The position numbers and the translations under genes are program-made. Below the pieces are notes generated by a model. The model made no database searches, had not been told where the DNA came from, and worked only from the letters and a program-made list of their open reading frames with translations. From positions 1 through 64,000 of the forward strand of contig CAINFC010000050.1 in the NCBI GenBank assembly GCA_903847975.1: a DNA stretch of 64,000 nucleotides, written 5' to 3'. The DNA comes from an uncultured Acidobacteriota bacterium (GTDB taxonomy: Bacteria > Acidobacteriota > UBA6911 > CAINFC01). Within the stretch, counting starts at the first letter, position 1. Each line of letters begins with the position of its first letter. Shown here in pieces: positions 18,254-26,311 of this stretch.

Positions 18254-19744
18254 TCAGCGGCTCAGCTCCCGGAGGATACGGCCCTGTTCGTCGCGGATCC
18301 GCAGGGCGATCGGCATCTGCCCCGGCAGGAAGTGGGTGGCGCAGGCATTGCAAGGGTCGTAAGCCCGAAAAGCCATCTCCACCCGGTTCAAAAGCCCTTC
18401 GCTGACCTGTCCGCCGCGGATCAGCCCCTTGGCCGCCTTGTCCACGCTCATGGAGATCCGGCCCGCGTTGTTCTGCGTGGCCACGATCAGGTTCGCCCGG
18501 GTGATCCGGCCCCGCTCGTCGGTCTCGTAATGGTGGATCAGGGTCCCGCGCGGCGCTTCCACCACCCCCACGCCGACGGTCGGCGTGGCGGTCGGAAGGA
18601 CGCGCAGCTCCGTTCCGGTAATGGCGGGATCGTGCACCAGCTCGTTCATTCTCTCCGCGGCGGCGATCATTTCGATGACCCGGGCCCAGTGGTTGGCCAG
18701 GGTGTGGTGCACCGGCCCGGGACCGAGAGCCGAAAGATACTCCTGGTAAGCCTCCTGGGCGATGGGCGTTGCCGGGCCGCCGGAAGCGTTCAGGCGCGCC
18801 AGCGGGGCAACGGAATAGATTCCGCTCGCCGGCCCGTCCTGAAAGCCTTTCCACCCGATCTTTTTCAGGTAACAGAACTTCACGTAACTCCAGGGCTCGA
18901 CGTGCTCGGCGACATGCTCCAGGTAATCCCGGGGGGGGAACCGGGCAAATTCTTTTCCCGAGGGGTCCACCACGCGGATCGCTCCGTCGTAGAAATTGAT
19001 CTTGTTGTCCCCGTCCACCAGACCCATGTAATAGGTCGGATGAGTGAAAGCATCCGAGGAGATCAGCTCCCTGTACTCTGGATTCTTCAGCACGATATCC
19101 CGGAAGACCTGCAGCGTGAAACGGGCAAATTCCAGCCCTTCCGCGGCCACTTCCCGGAATTGAGGTAGATCCCCGGGAGCGATTCCTTTGGCCACCCCGC
19201 CGGGCAGGCCGAACACCGGGTGGACCACTTTCCCCCCAAGGTAGGAGATCAGCTCCCGCAGCCGGCGCCGGGTGGAGATAACCCTGCGGCCCACCTCCAC
19301 GCCCACCTTTCCGATGACTCCGACCACGTTGCGCATTTCCTTCGGGGCGTCCGGACCGACGATGAAGTCCGGACCTCCCAGAATGTAGACATGCAGGGCA
19401 TGGTCTTCCAGCATAAAGGTGTTATAGATCAGCTCCCGCAGCTTTCGGGCCGTGGGCGGCGGCTCGACCCGGTACAGATCGTCGAGGGCCTTGGTCGCTG
19501 CCATGTGGTGGGCCGTCGGGCAGACTCCGCAGATCCGGCTGGTAATCTGCGGCATGTCCTCCGCCGGCCGCCCCAGGGAAAAGACCTCGAAGCCCCGGAG
19601 TTCGGGAATCTGGTAATAGGCCTGCTTCACATCGCCTTTCTCGTCGAGGAAGATATCGATCTTCCCGTGCCCCTCGAGCCGGGTAATAGGGTCGATGGTA
19701 ATTTTGCGGGAGGCCGCTTCGGTGTTCGCATCATGGTTCTGCAT
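18254..19744 (-). CDS. mvhA: MvhA-type [NiFe]-hydrogenase large subunit
   Basis: The 496-residue large subunit has the N-terminal nickel ligand motif RICGVCPTAH (C72, C75) and the C-terminal DPCNACATH (C465, C468, cleavage expected after H471). It binds the NiFe(CN)2CO centre and cleaves H2. The short length, the soluble partner set and the gene order place it in the F420-non-reducing Mvh-type group 3c, which works with heterodisulfide reductase. The 25-residue tail is the expected target of the maturation protease encoded next. It starts 30 nt after the small subunit gene. No lesions are seen. Confidence 0.95.
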   Translation of the reverse strand: MQNHDANTEAASRKITIDPITRLEGHGKIDIFLDEKGDVKQAYYQIPELRGFEVFSLGRPAEDMPQITSRICGVCPTAHHMAATKALDDLYRVEPPPTARKLRELIYNTFMLEDHALHVYILGGPDFIVGPDAPKEMRNVVGVIGKVGVEVGRRVISTRRRLRELISYLGGKVVHPVFGLPGGVAKGIAPGDLPQFREVAAEGLEFARFTLQVFRDIVLKNPEYRELISSDAFTHPTYYMGLVDGDNKINFYDGAIRVVDPSGKEFARFPPRDYLEHVAEHVEPWSYVKFCYLKKIGWKGFQDGPASGIYSVAPLARLNASGGPATPIAQEAYQEYLSALGPGPVHHTLANHWARVIEMIAAAERMNELVHDPAITGTELRVLPTATPTVGVGVVEAPRGTLIHHYETDERGRITRANLIVATQNNAGRISMSVDKAAKGLIRGGQVSEGLLNRVEMAFRAYDPCNACATHFLPGQMPIALRIRDEQGRILRELSR

Positions 19745-19774
19745 ATTGGCATTCCTGGGTGGTTTCTCATCATT

Positions 19775-20746
19775 TCATAACGGACGATTTCTGGCCCGCA
19801 GCAGCGAGGCCGCCAGGCCGTACCGATAAAACGTCCCGACCGGGTCCGGCAGGGTATCCAGCGTGCGGTCGATTCCCTCCGGGTCGTCGGCGGCCACGGA
19901 AGAAGCGATCCCGGACAGGATCTTGGCCCCCTGGTCCCGAACCCGGCTGGTCGGCCCGAAACAACCGGTGCAGGCCATGTGGCCCCGTATGCACTGGGCT
20001 TCACAGCCGCCCCGGGTAGCGGGCCCCAGGCAGACGATTCCCTGCGCCAGCAGACAGACCTCCGGGTCGAGGACCGTCTGGTGCGGCCGCCGGAATTCCG
20101 TAAAGCTCATGTCCGCCGGTTTGGATTCCTGGCGCGGGCATTCCTCGCACAGGGCGACGTCCGGGGCCAGCACCGCTCCCCGAGGCGGTAGCTCCCCTTC
20201 CAGCAGGGCCAGCAGCGCCTCTTTCAGAATCCTGGGTGTCGGCGGGCACCCCGGCAGGTAGTAGTCCACTTCGATCACCTGGTCCAGAGTGCGCACCAGG
20301 TGATGGAACTCCGGCAGAGCCAGCGAAGACCCGTTCTTCGGGATCGCCGTTGCCGGGCGGGTCCGGGAGGCATTGGCGGTCGAAGGCGATCCCTCGTAAA
20401 CATATTGCAGAATCTCTTCCCGGGCAAACTGATTGGCCAGGCCGGGAATGCCGCCCAAATGGGCGCAGGAGCCGTAGGCCATCACGTGCCGGCTTTTGCG
20501 GCGGATCAGCCGGGCCATCTCCTCCTGCTCCGAGGTACGCACCGCCCCGTTGACCAGGGAGGCCAGGATCGATCCGTCCGGCCGTTCTTCCAGGTCCTTT
20601 TTCTTGAAATCCATGGCCACCGGCCAGAGCACGATGTTCACCCGTTCCAGCACCAGGAGGATGTCTTCGGCCAGATCCACGACCGATTCCTCGCACCCGC
20701 CGCAGGAGGCGCACCAGTACAACCCGATGTTCGGTTTATCCGACAT
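19775..20746 (-). CDS. mvhG: MvhG-type hydrogenase small subunit
   Basis: The 323-residue iron-sulfur subunit opens with GLYWCASCGGCEESVVDLAEDI, the proximal-cluster motif, followed by GSCAHLGGIPG and LPGCPPTPRIL. Further cysteines (CEECPRQ, CLGPATRGGCEAQC, CTGCFGP) suit the medial and distal [4Fe-4S] clusters. There is no Tat signal peptide, so the hydrogenase is cytoplasmic, as expected for the Mvh type. It transfers electrons from MvhA to MvhD. Its start overlaps the end of mvhD by 11 nt, and GGAGG lies about 10 nt before the ATG, indicating tight coupling. Confidence 0.94.
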   Translation of the reverse strand: MSDKPNIGLYWCASCGGCEESVVDLAEDILLVLERVNIVLWPVAMDFKKKDLEERPDGSILASLVNGAVRTSEQEEMARLIRRKSRHVMAYGSCAHLGGIPGLANQFAREEILQYVYEGSPSTANASRTRPATAIPKNGSSLALPEFHHLVRTLDQVIEVDYYLPGCPPTPRILKEALLALLEGELPPRGAVLAPDVALCEECPRQESKPADMSFTEFRRPHQTVLDPEVCLLAQGIVCLGPATRGGCEAQCIRGHMACTGCFGPTSRVRDQGAKILSGIASSVAADDPEGIDRTLDTLPDPVGTFYRYGLAASLLRARNRPL

Positions 20747-21257
20747 GTTCCTTTTCCTCCATTTTTCCGACCTTCTCCTCCAGCTCCCCGATTTCCCGGT
20801 CCCAGTCCCGGAATTTCTCCGGAAGCTTCAGCGGGCCGAGCGAGCGGACCCGGGCGGTCATGTCGTTGACCACCGCGCGGACCTTCTCGCCTTCGGAAGC
20901 GGAGATCCACTCCAGACGGAAGCGGTCCTCCTCGATTCCCAGATCGCGCAGCATCCGCCTCAACAGCCGCACGCGGCGCAGGGCCTTGTAGTTCCCTTCC
21001 ATGTAGTGGCAATCCCCGGGGTGGCATCCGCCCATCAGCACGCCGTCGGCACCGCGGGCAAAAGCCTCGAGCACGAACTGGGGATCGACGCGCCCGGAGC
21101 ACATCACCCGGATGATGCGGATGTTCGAGGCATGCTTGAGCCGGGAAACTCCGGCCAGGTCCGCCGCGGTGTAGGTGCACCAGTTGCAGAAAAAAGCCAC
21201 GATGCGCGGCTGCCACTCCCGCGAGGGTCGCGAAACTCCTGCTCCATGATTCAGCAT
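20736..21257 (-). CDS. mvhD: MvhD-type [2Fe-2S] electron-transfer subunit
   Basis: The 173-residue protein carries the FlpD/MvhD motif set: AFFCNWCTY, VMCSGRVDP and GGCHPGDCHYMEGN. These supply the five cysteines that hold a [2Fe-2S] cluster. MvhD links the hydrogenase to HdrA in the Hdr-Mvh complex. The N-terminus is slightly extended (MLNHGAGVSRPSREWQPRI). Its ATG lies inside the last codons of hdrA (7-nt overlap), with GGAGGTGA just upstream. The acidic, Lys/Glu-rich C-terminal tail (about 150-173) has no function I recognise. Confidence 0.94.
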   Translation of the reverse strand: MLNHGAGVSRPSREWQPRIVAFFCNWCTYTAADLAGVSRLKHASNIRIIRVMCSGRVDPQFVLEAFARGADGVLMGGCHPGDCHYMEGNYKALRRVRLLRRMLRDLGIEEDRFRLEWISASEGEKVRAVVNDMTARVRSLGPLKLPEKFRDWDREIGELEEKVGKMEEKEHVG

Positions 21258-23278
21258 GACTCACCTCCTTGCGCTTCCGCCGGCATTGGCGTAAGCAGGC
21301 CGCGGATCTCGCTGTAGATTTCCTCATCCTCGAAAAGATTCTGCCGGATGGCCCCCGAGGGGCAGGTGGCCGTGCAGGTCCCGCACCCCTTGCAGAGCGC
21401 TTCGTTGATCGAGGCCTTTTTCCTGGCCTCGTCGTGCGAGATGGCATGGTAAGGACAAATGGTCAGACAGGACTTGCAACCCGAGCAGTCCTCCTCCACC
21501 AGGTAGGCGGTGTTGGGCTCCAGTTCGATGGAGCCGCTGTCGATCAGCACCAGGGCCTGGGAGGCCGCGGCGCCGGCCTGGGCCACGCTGTCGGGAATGT
21601 CCTTGGGCCCCTGGCAGGCCCCGGCGATGAACACCCCGTCGGTAAAGGTATCGACCGGCGCCAGCTTGGGATGCCGCTCCAGGAAAAACCCCTCCGTGGA
21701 GCAGGAGATGTTGAAGAGCCGCCGCACCTCCTGGGCATCGAATTGCGGCTCCATGCCCACGGCCAGCACCACCATGTCCACCGGGATGCGGCGCACCACG
21801 CCGATCATGGTGTCCTCCACGCGGATGACCAGCTTCCCTTCCTCCGAGGGGCGGGCCGTCCAGTCGGTCACTTCGGCCACCCGCCCGCGGATGAAGTGCA
21901 CGTTCTCCTCCAGCAGCTTGTCGTAAAACTCCTCATAGGATTTTCCGGCGGCGCGGATGTCGATATAGAAATTGTAGACTTCGGCGTCGGTGTGCTCCTT
22001 GAGCAGATGGGCCAGCTTCAGCGAATACATGCAGCAGGTGCGCGAGCACCAGCGGTTGGTGTTCCGGTCGCGGGAGCCGACGCAATGAATGATGCCCACC
22101 GTCTTCGGCCGGCGCCCGTCGCGCAGGATCAATTCCCCGCCGGTCGGCCCCGAAGCGTTGACCAGCCGTTCCACTTCCAGCGAAGTGTAGACGTTGTCGT
22201 ACTTTCCGTACCCGTAGTGCGGGAGCCGGCCGGCATCGAAGGTTTTGTAGCCGGTGGCCAGAATCACCGTACCGACGCGGATTTCCTCGACGACCTCCTT
22301 CTGGGAGAAATCGATGGCGTCCCGGTCGCATTTTTCCAGGCAGCTCTTCTTGCACTTTCCCGTTTTGAATTCGATGCAGGTTTGCGGGTCGATCACCACC
22401 ACCTGGGGCGTCGCCTGGGGAAAGGGAATGTATATCGGCTTGCGCCGGCTCAACCCGGCGTTGAACTCGTCGGGAAACTTGCCTTCCTTATAAATGCAGG
22501 CTTCGATGCATTCCATGCATCCCACGCAGAGCTTCTCGCTGATATAGCGAGGCTTGCGCCTTACGGTAATGGTGTAATTTCCCACATACCCTTCCACCTT
22601 GCTCACTTCCGAATAGGTCCACAGGGTAATGTTGGGGTGGTTTTTAACCTGGGACATTTTCGGGGTGAGAATGCAGGCCGCGCAGTCCAGCGTCGGAAAG
22701 GTCTTGTCGAACATGGCCATGTGCCCGCCAATGGTCGGCTCCCGCTCCACGAGAACCACCTTCCTGCCGGCATTGGCCAGGGTCAGGGCGGCATGAATCC
22801 CGGCGATGCCACCGCCCACCACCAGCACGTCGGGCAGGATGGGAACCCGTTTGGGCTCCAGCGCCTTGTGAAAGGCCACGCGGTGCACCGCGGCGCGGGC
22901 CAGGTCCATGGCTTTTTCCGTGGCCTCCTCCGGGCTTTCGTTCACCCAGGATACGTTCTCGCGGATATTGACCATCTGGAAAAAGAAGGGATTGAGTCCG
23001 CCCTTCTCCACCGCGGTACGGAAGGTATGTTCGTGAAGCAGCGGGGAGCAGGAGGCCACCACAATTCGATTCAGGGCATGCTCGCGGATATCCTGCGCGA
23101 TCCGTTCCTGCCCCGGGTCCGAACACATATATTTGTATTCCCGCGAGACGACCACATGGGGCAGGGCTTGTGCATAGCGCGCCACGGCGGCGACATCCAC
23201 CGTACCGGAGATATTGTGCCCGCAGTGGCAGACATAGAACCCGATGCGCGCCGGGCGGTTTCCGTTGGATTTAGACAT
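21251..23278 (-). CDS. hdrA: HdrA-type flavin electron-bifurcating subunit
   Basis: The 675-residue HdrA has the N-terminal YVCHCGHNISGTVDV domain. A thioredoxin-reductase-like FAD domain follows (LVVGGGIAGIHAALTLANAG, GGHMAMFDKTFPTLDCAAC), then an internal ferredoxin-like cysteine region (CVGCMECIEAC). Two C-terminal [4Fe-4S] ferredoxin motifs are CSGCKSCLTICP and CKGCGTCTATCP. In characterised complexes the HdrA flavin bifurcates electrons, pairing exergonic disulfide reduction with ferredoxin reduction. The longer open frame begins at 23353, but ATG 23278 has AGGAG upstream and gives the family's true N-terminus, so I used it. It overlaps hdrB by 8 nt. Confidence 0.95.
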   Translation of the reverse strand: MSKSNGNRPARIGFYVCHCGHNISGTVDVAAVARYAQALPHVVVSREYKYMCSDPGQERIAQDIREHALNRIVVASCSPLLHEHTFRTAVEKGGLNPFFFQMVNIRENVSWVNESPEEATEKAMDLARAAVHRVAFHKALEPKRVPILPDVLVVGGGIAGIHAALTLANAGRKVVLVEREPTIGGHMAMFDKTFPTLDCAACILTPKMSQVKNHPNITLWTYSEVSKVEGYVGNYTITVRRKPRYISEKLCVGCMECIEACIYKEGKFPDEFNAGLSRRKPIYIPFPQATPQVVVIDPQTCIEFKTGKCKKSCLEKCDRDAIDFSQKEVVEEIRVGTVILATGYKTFDAGRLPHYGYGKYDNVYTSLEVERLVNASGPTGGELILRDGRRPKTVGIIHCVGSRDRNTNRWCSRTCCMYSLKLAHLLKEHTDAEVYNFYIDIRAAGKSYEEFYDKLLEENVHFIRGRVAEVTDWTARPSEEGKLVIRVEDTMIGVVRRIPVDMVVLAVGMEPQFDAQEVRRLFNISCSTEGFFLERHPKLAPVDTFTDGVFIAGACQGPKDIPDSVAQAGAAASQALVLIDSGSIELEPNTAYLVEEDCSGCKSCLTICPYHAISHDEARKKASINEALCKGCGTCTATCPSGAIRQNLFEDEEIYSEIRGLLTPMPAEAQGGESC

Positions 23279-24173
23279 GAGCCGCTTCTCCTTTCTGCTT
23301 CCCCAGGAAGCGCGTAGGGGGCTGAAAGAGGAGCGACATGCCCAGCTCGTCATCGCCGAGACCGAAGGCCATGCCGATCAGCTGAGTAAAATAAAGGATG
23401 GGACAGTGAATTTTTTCCTGGTATTCCCTGGCAATCTGGTCCTGGTAGCATTCCAGGTTGAACTGGCAGAGCGGGCAGCAGGTCAGAATCATGTCGGCTT
23501 TCCGCTTGACGGCATCCTTGATCAGCAGCCGGTTCAGCCGCAATCCGGCCTCGGGAATGGTACCCGTCAGAGTGCCTCCGCAGCAGCGGGTCTTGAGCGG
23601 CCAGTCGACAGGATCCGCACCCAGTGCCTTGACCAGCCGGTCCATGGAGGTGGGATAAAAGGCGTGATCGAAGGTCTTGAACGGCCGGACCATCTGGCAG
23701 CCGTAATAGCAGGCCACTTTCATCCCCTTCAGCCGGCGGGTGACCCGCTTTTCAATGCGCTCGAGCCCGATATCGTTGACGATGACATCCAGCGGATGAC
23801 GGACAGTAACGGTTCCGTGATAGGTGAGACCGGCAGCATCCAGGGCCTGGACGATCCGGCTCCGCACCTCCGGGTAGTCCCGCAGATATTGATTGGTCTT
23901 GGTGAGCACCAGAAAACAGGCGCTGCAGGGAGCGACGATCTCATGGCCCGATCCGCTCGACCTGCCCTGCTCTTCGGCCAGGGCCAGGTTGCGGGCCGCC
24001 AGGGCAAACGCCTTGGTTTCATCAATGGCCATATAGGAGGTGGCCCCGCAGCAATTCCAGTCTTCGAGCTCGTCCATGGATAGGGAGAGCGCCCGGAAGA
24101 TGGCCAGCAGCGATTTTTCGTACGCCTTGCCGGTGGTGGCCGCCGAACAGCCGGGATAGTATAGGTATCTCAT
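23271..24173 (-). CDS. hdrB: HdrB-type subunit (two CCG domains)
   Basis: The start is ATG 24173 (MRYLYYPGCSAATTG), overlapping hdrC by 4 nt; the frame extends upstream only as a shadow of hdrC. The 300-residue protein has two cysteine-rich CCG modules. The first has YYPGCS, WNCCGATSY and CSAC; the second has CYYGCQ, TRCCGGT and CCPLC. These bind the noncubane [4Fe-4S] clusters that cleave the disulfide bond in characterised HdrB. In methanogens the substrate is CoM-S-S-CoB; a bacterium would use another disulfide or protein thiol. No dsrC or similar partner is in the window. Confidence 0.94.
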   Translation of the reverse strand: MRYLYYPGCSAATTGKAYEKSLLAIFRALSLSMDELEDWNCCGATSYMAIDETKAFALAARNLALAEEQGRSSGSGHEIVAPCSACFLVLTKTNQYLRDYPEVRSRIVQALDAAGLTYHGTVTVRHPLDVIVNDIGLERIEKRVTRRLKGMKVACYYGCQMVRPFKTFDHAFYPTSMDRLVKALGADPVDWPLKTRCCGGTLTGTIPEAGLRLNRLLIKDAVKRKADMILTCCPLCQFNLECYQDQIAREYQEKIHCPILYFTQLIGMAFGLGDDELGMSLLFQPPTRFLGKQKGEAAHV

Positions 24174-24805
24174 TTTCCCGCCCCTCCTTTTTTCCCGTTG
24201 CCGCTGTCGACGGCGTTCAGCAGGGCCTGCAGCTGATCGATCTTCCGGATGCGGTCCTGCCGTAGCGACATGCGCCCCATCAGGAAGAGCTTCATCCCCA
24301 CCACCGCCTGCCGCAGGGCATCCAGCGGATTGGTCTGCAGGTACAGCTTGATGATGAGCCGCGCTTCGCTGTTCCGTCCGGTGCGAAAAACTCCCTGGAA
24401 GAAATTCCGGGCCAGAACCGGGATGGGATAGCGCTTCGGATAGCGGCCGCGCAGGATCGCTTCCCGCTTGAGGGTGTACATCACATCGGTGATATGAATG
24501 TTGCGGGGGCACTGCGTGGTGCAGGAGTAGCAGGAGGCGCAAAGCCAGATGGTGGTAGTGCTGAGGGCCTCGTCGCGGAAGCCCTCGCGGACCATGGCAA
24601 TGACCCGTCGCGGCGTAAAGTCCATGTAGTGGCTCAATGGGCAGGTTGCGCTGCACGTGCCGCATTGGATGCAGCTCAGCAACTTCTGCCCGTAGGCCTT
24701 GGCAGCAATTTCCTCGCCGAAGCCAAGATCGAGCTCCTCCTCGAATTTGATCAGCCGGGGAACCGTCTTGGTGGTCCGGGTGAGGTCGGTGTGGCGGAAG
24801 ATCAT
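24170..24805 (-). CDS. hdrC: HdrC-type ferredoxin subunit
   Basis: The 211-residue protein has two [4Fe-4S] motifs, CIQCGTCSATCP and CASCYSCTTQCP, each followed by the helical region usual for HdrC. HdrC carries electrons from HdrA to HdrB. It is the first gene of the operon. AAAGGAGGAGT precedes the ATG by about 8 nt, a strong ribosome binding site. The order hdrC-hdrB-hdrA-mvhD-mvhG-mvhA with overlaps fits a stoichiometric complex. The C-terminal Lys/Gly-rich tail is not conserved in a way I recognise. Confidence 0.93.
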   Translation of the reverse strand: MIFRHTDLTRTTKTVPRLIKFEEELDLGFGEEIAAKAYGQKLLSCIQCGTCSATCPLSHYMDFTPRRVIAMVREGFRDEALSTTTIWLCASCYSCTTQCPRNIHITDVMYTLKREAILRGRYPKRYPIPVLARNFFQGVFRTGRNSEARLIIKLYLQTNPLDALRQAVVGMKLFLMGRMSLRQDRIRKIDQLQALLNAVDSGNGKKGGAGK

Positions 24806-25029
24806 CCGGGTACTCCTCCTTTCGGGAAAAAGTGAATCAACCTCCTCTGTCTCGCGGAAAGCCCAGGAAACATGGGGTCGAAGATCGAACCAAACGCTGC
24901 GCCCCGACCCGCCACCACCGATTTATAAAAGGATGAAAATAAAAAAATGCACGTCGCAATTTCCATTCCGAACGTGAGAGGGAAATTCCTGGCGGAGAGC
25001 TGATAGCAAGGGCGCTTAACATCGCCATC
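24806..25029 (-). other. Long 5' leader of the hdr-mvh operon
   Basis: This is about 220 nt of gene-free sequence between the predicted promoter and hdrC. It contains an A/T-rich patch near 24920-24950 in otherwise GC-rich DNA and a strong Shine-Dalgarno next to hdrC. I could not assign a known riboswitch. Small inverted repeats exist near 25000-25030 but none is convincing. Confidence 0.4.
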
Positions 25030-25058
25030 AGTATAATAAATTACTTTTACAAAAGCAA
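25030..25058 (-). promoter_or_regulatory. Sigma70-type promoter for the hdr-mvh operon
   Basis: Read on the minus strand, TTGCTT (25058-25053) and TATACT (25035-25030) are separated by exactly 17 nt. The region is AT-rich between GC-rich genes. Transcription would start near 25023 and run toward hdrC. No operator motif for a known redox regulator was recognised. Confidence 0.55.
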
Positions 25059-25119
25059 GGGGGTAATTTTTCGGAGGGTGACGCCGGCCGGAATCCCCAA
25101 GGCAGAGGCCCCTGGAGCT

Positions 25120-26289
25120 CTACCTGCTCCCATTGCGTACTTGATGATGAACCGCCAGTCCTTTCCGGCTCATCTCCTCCAGAAAACAGGTGGCCGTCTC
25201 CCGGTCGAATCCCAGATCTTCCGGGGGATGCACACCAGGCTTATACCACTTCTTTTCGGCGATCATTCGGGCCGCCACCAGGCAGGGCAGACCCGTGGCC
25301 CGGGCCATGGAGTGAAATCCGGCAACAGGATCCCCCGCGTCATACAGGGTGAAACAGTGCCGGCATGGTTCGCCGTGTTGGCGCCCATGAACTTCCACCT
25401 GCAGAAAGGTAAACTCGGGTTCTCCCGGCATCAGCCGCATTTTCGGGTAAGCCAGAGCCCCGAACAGCTCCCGGGGAACCACCGGCTGCCCGGAAAGCAG
25501 GACCGGATCCCGGGAGAGCAATCCGATATCCCTTAGAAACGCCATTTGGCCGGCGGTTCCTGGATAGCGTAGGGTATACTCGGCCAGGTCGGGTACCGGA
25601 ATGGTCTCCAGCAGGGAGCGCAGCCCATCCGTATGAAAGGCTTCCAAAGCAATCCCTTCCAGGGGTGTCCCCGGAAACCGGATCGGATGACAGCCGTCAA
25701 GAGCGGGAACGGTCCGGATCGCTCCTCCTTTCCGGATCCTGGCCGGACGTACGTACTCTTCGATCACGTCGTCGGGAGAAAAGACCAGCCGGTAATGGAA
25801 AGGCGGCTCCGGCTTGGCAGGCAGTCCGGTGACGTAGTAGACCGCGGAGTCGGCCTGATCCAGCAGCCCGCAGCCGTAGGCCACCAGAAGGTTGGCCAGC
25901 CCCGGAGCCACTCCGATGTCGGCCAGGACCGGAATTCCTTTCGCACGGGCCGCGGGATCCAGCCGGCGGAAGTCTTCCGGAAGAAAGGAAATGTCGCAAA
26001 ACGGTATTCCGGCCTCCAGGACCGCTTCCATCACCCGATAGCCGAGGAAGCCGGGGGCCGCGCCAATCGCCAGATCCTGACCTTTCAGGGCCTGGGCCAG
26101 ATCGCCCGGGGAGGAAAAATCGACGGCCCGGAACCGGCCGATCCGGCTGCCGGCCCGGGAAGCCAGTTCCTGATAGGGCTCGGCGTCCCGGTCGGCCACG
26201 GTCACTTCCCAGAAATCATCCCGGGAAAGTTCCCATGCCAGAAAGGAGCCCACCCGGCCGCAGCCGAGGACCATAACCTTTTTCCCCAT
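25120..26289 (-). CDS. Saccharopine-dehydrogenase-family oxidoreductase
   Basis: The 389-residue protein has an N-terminal Rossmann fold (MVLGCGRVGSFLAWELSR) and the family motif GVAPGLANLLVAYG near residue 135, with a C-terminal domain as in saccharopine dehydrogenase and lysine 6-dehydrogenase-like proteins. Members use NAD(P) to form or cleave C-N bonds in lysine-type metabolism. The length is close to lysine 6-dehydrogenase. The precise substrate cannot be read from sequence. It starts 22 nt after the sulfatase gene, with GGGAGT upstream, so it is the last gene of the RNase R operon. Its neighbours do not point to lysine metabolism. Confidence 0.8.
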   Translation of the reverse strand: MGKKVMVLGCGRVGSFLAWELSRDDFWEVTVADRDAEPYQELASRAGSRIGRFRAVDFSSPGDLAQALKGQDLAIGAAPGFLGYRVMEAVLEAGIPFCDISFLPEDFRRLDPAARAKGIPVLADIGVAPGLANLLVAYGCGLLDQADSAVYYVTGLPAKPEPPFHYRLVFSPDDVIEEYVRPARIRKGGAIRTVPALDGCHPIRFPGTPLEGIALEAFHTDGLRSLLETIPVPDLAEYTLRYPGTAGQMAFLRDIGLLSRDPVLLSGQPVVPRELFGALAYPKMRLMPGEPEFTFLQVEVHGRQHGEPCRHCFTLYDAGDPVAGFHSMARATGLPCLVAARMIAEKKWYKPGVHPPEDLGFDRETATCFLEEMSRKGLAVHHQVRNGSR

Positions 26290-26311
26290 TTTCGATTACT
26301 CCCGGCTCATC

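Noticed and set aside
21269-23317. A plus-strand open frame of 682 codons opposite hdrA
   Set aside because: Translation is low-complexity Gly/His/Val-rich with no domain, while the opposite strand encodes an unambiguous HdrA with three ferredoxin-type motif sets.
23279-24665. Extended N-termini of hdrA (to 23353) and hdrB (to 24665)
   Set aside because: The extra residues lie in overlapping upstream genes or lack a ribosome binding site. Both families begin at the internal ATGs chosen here.
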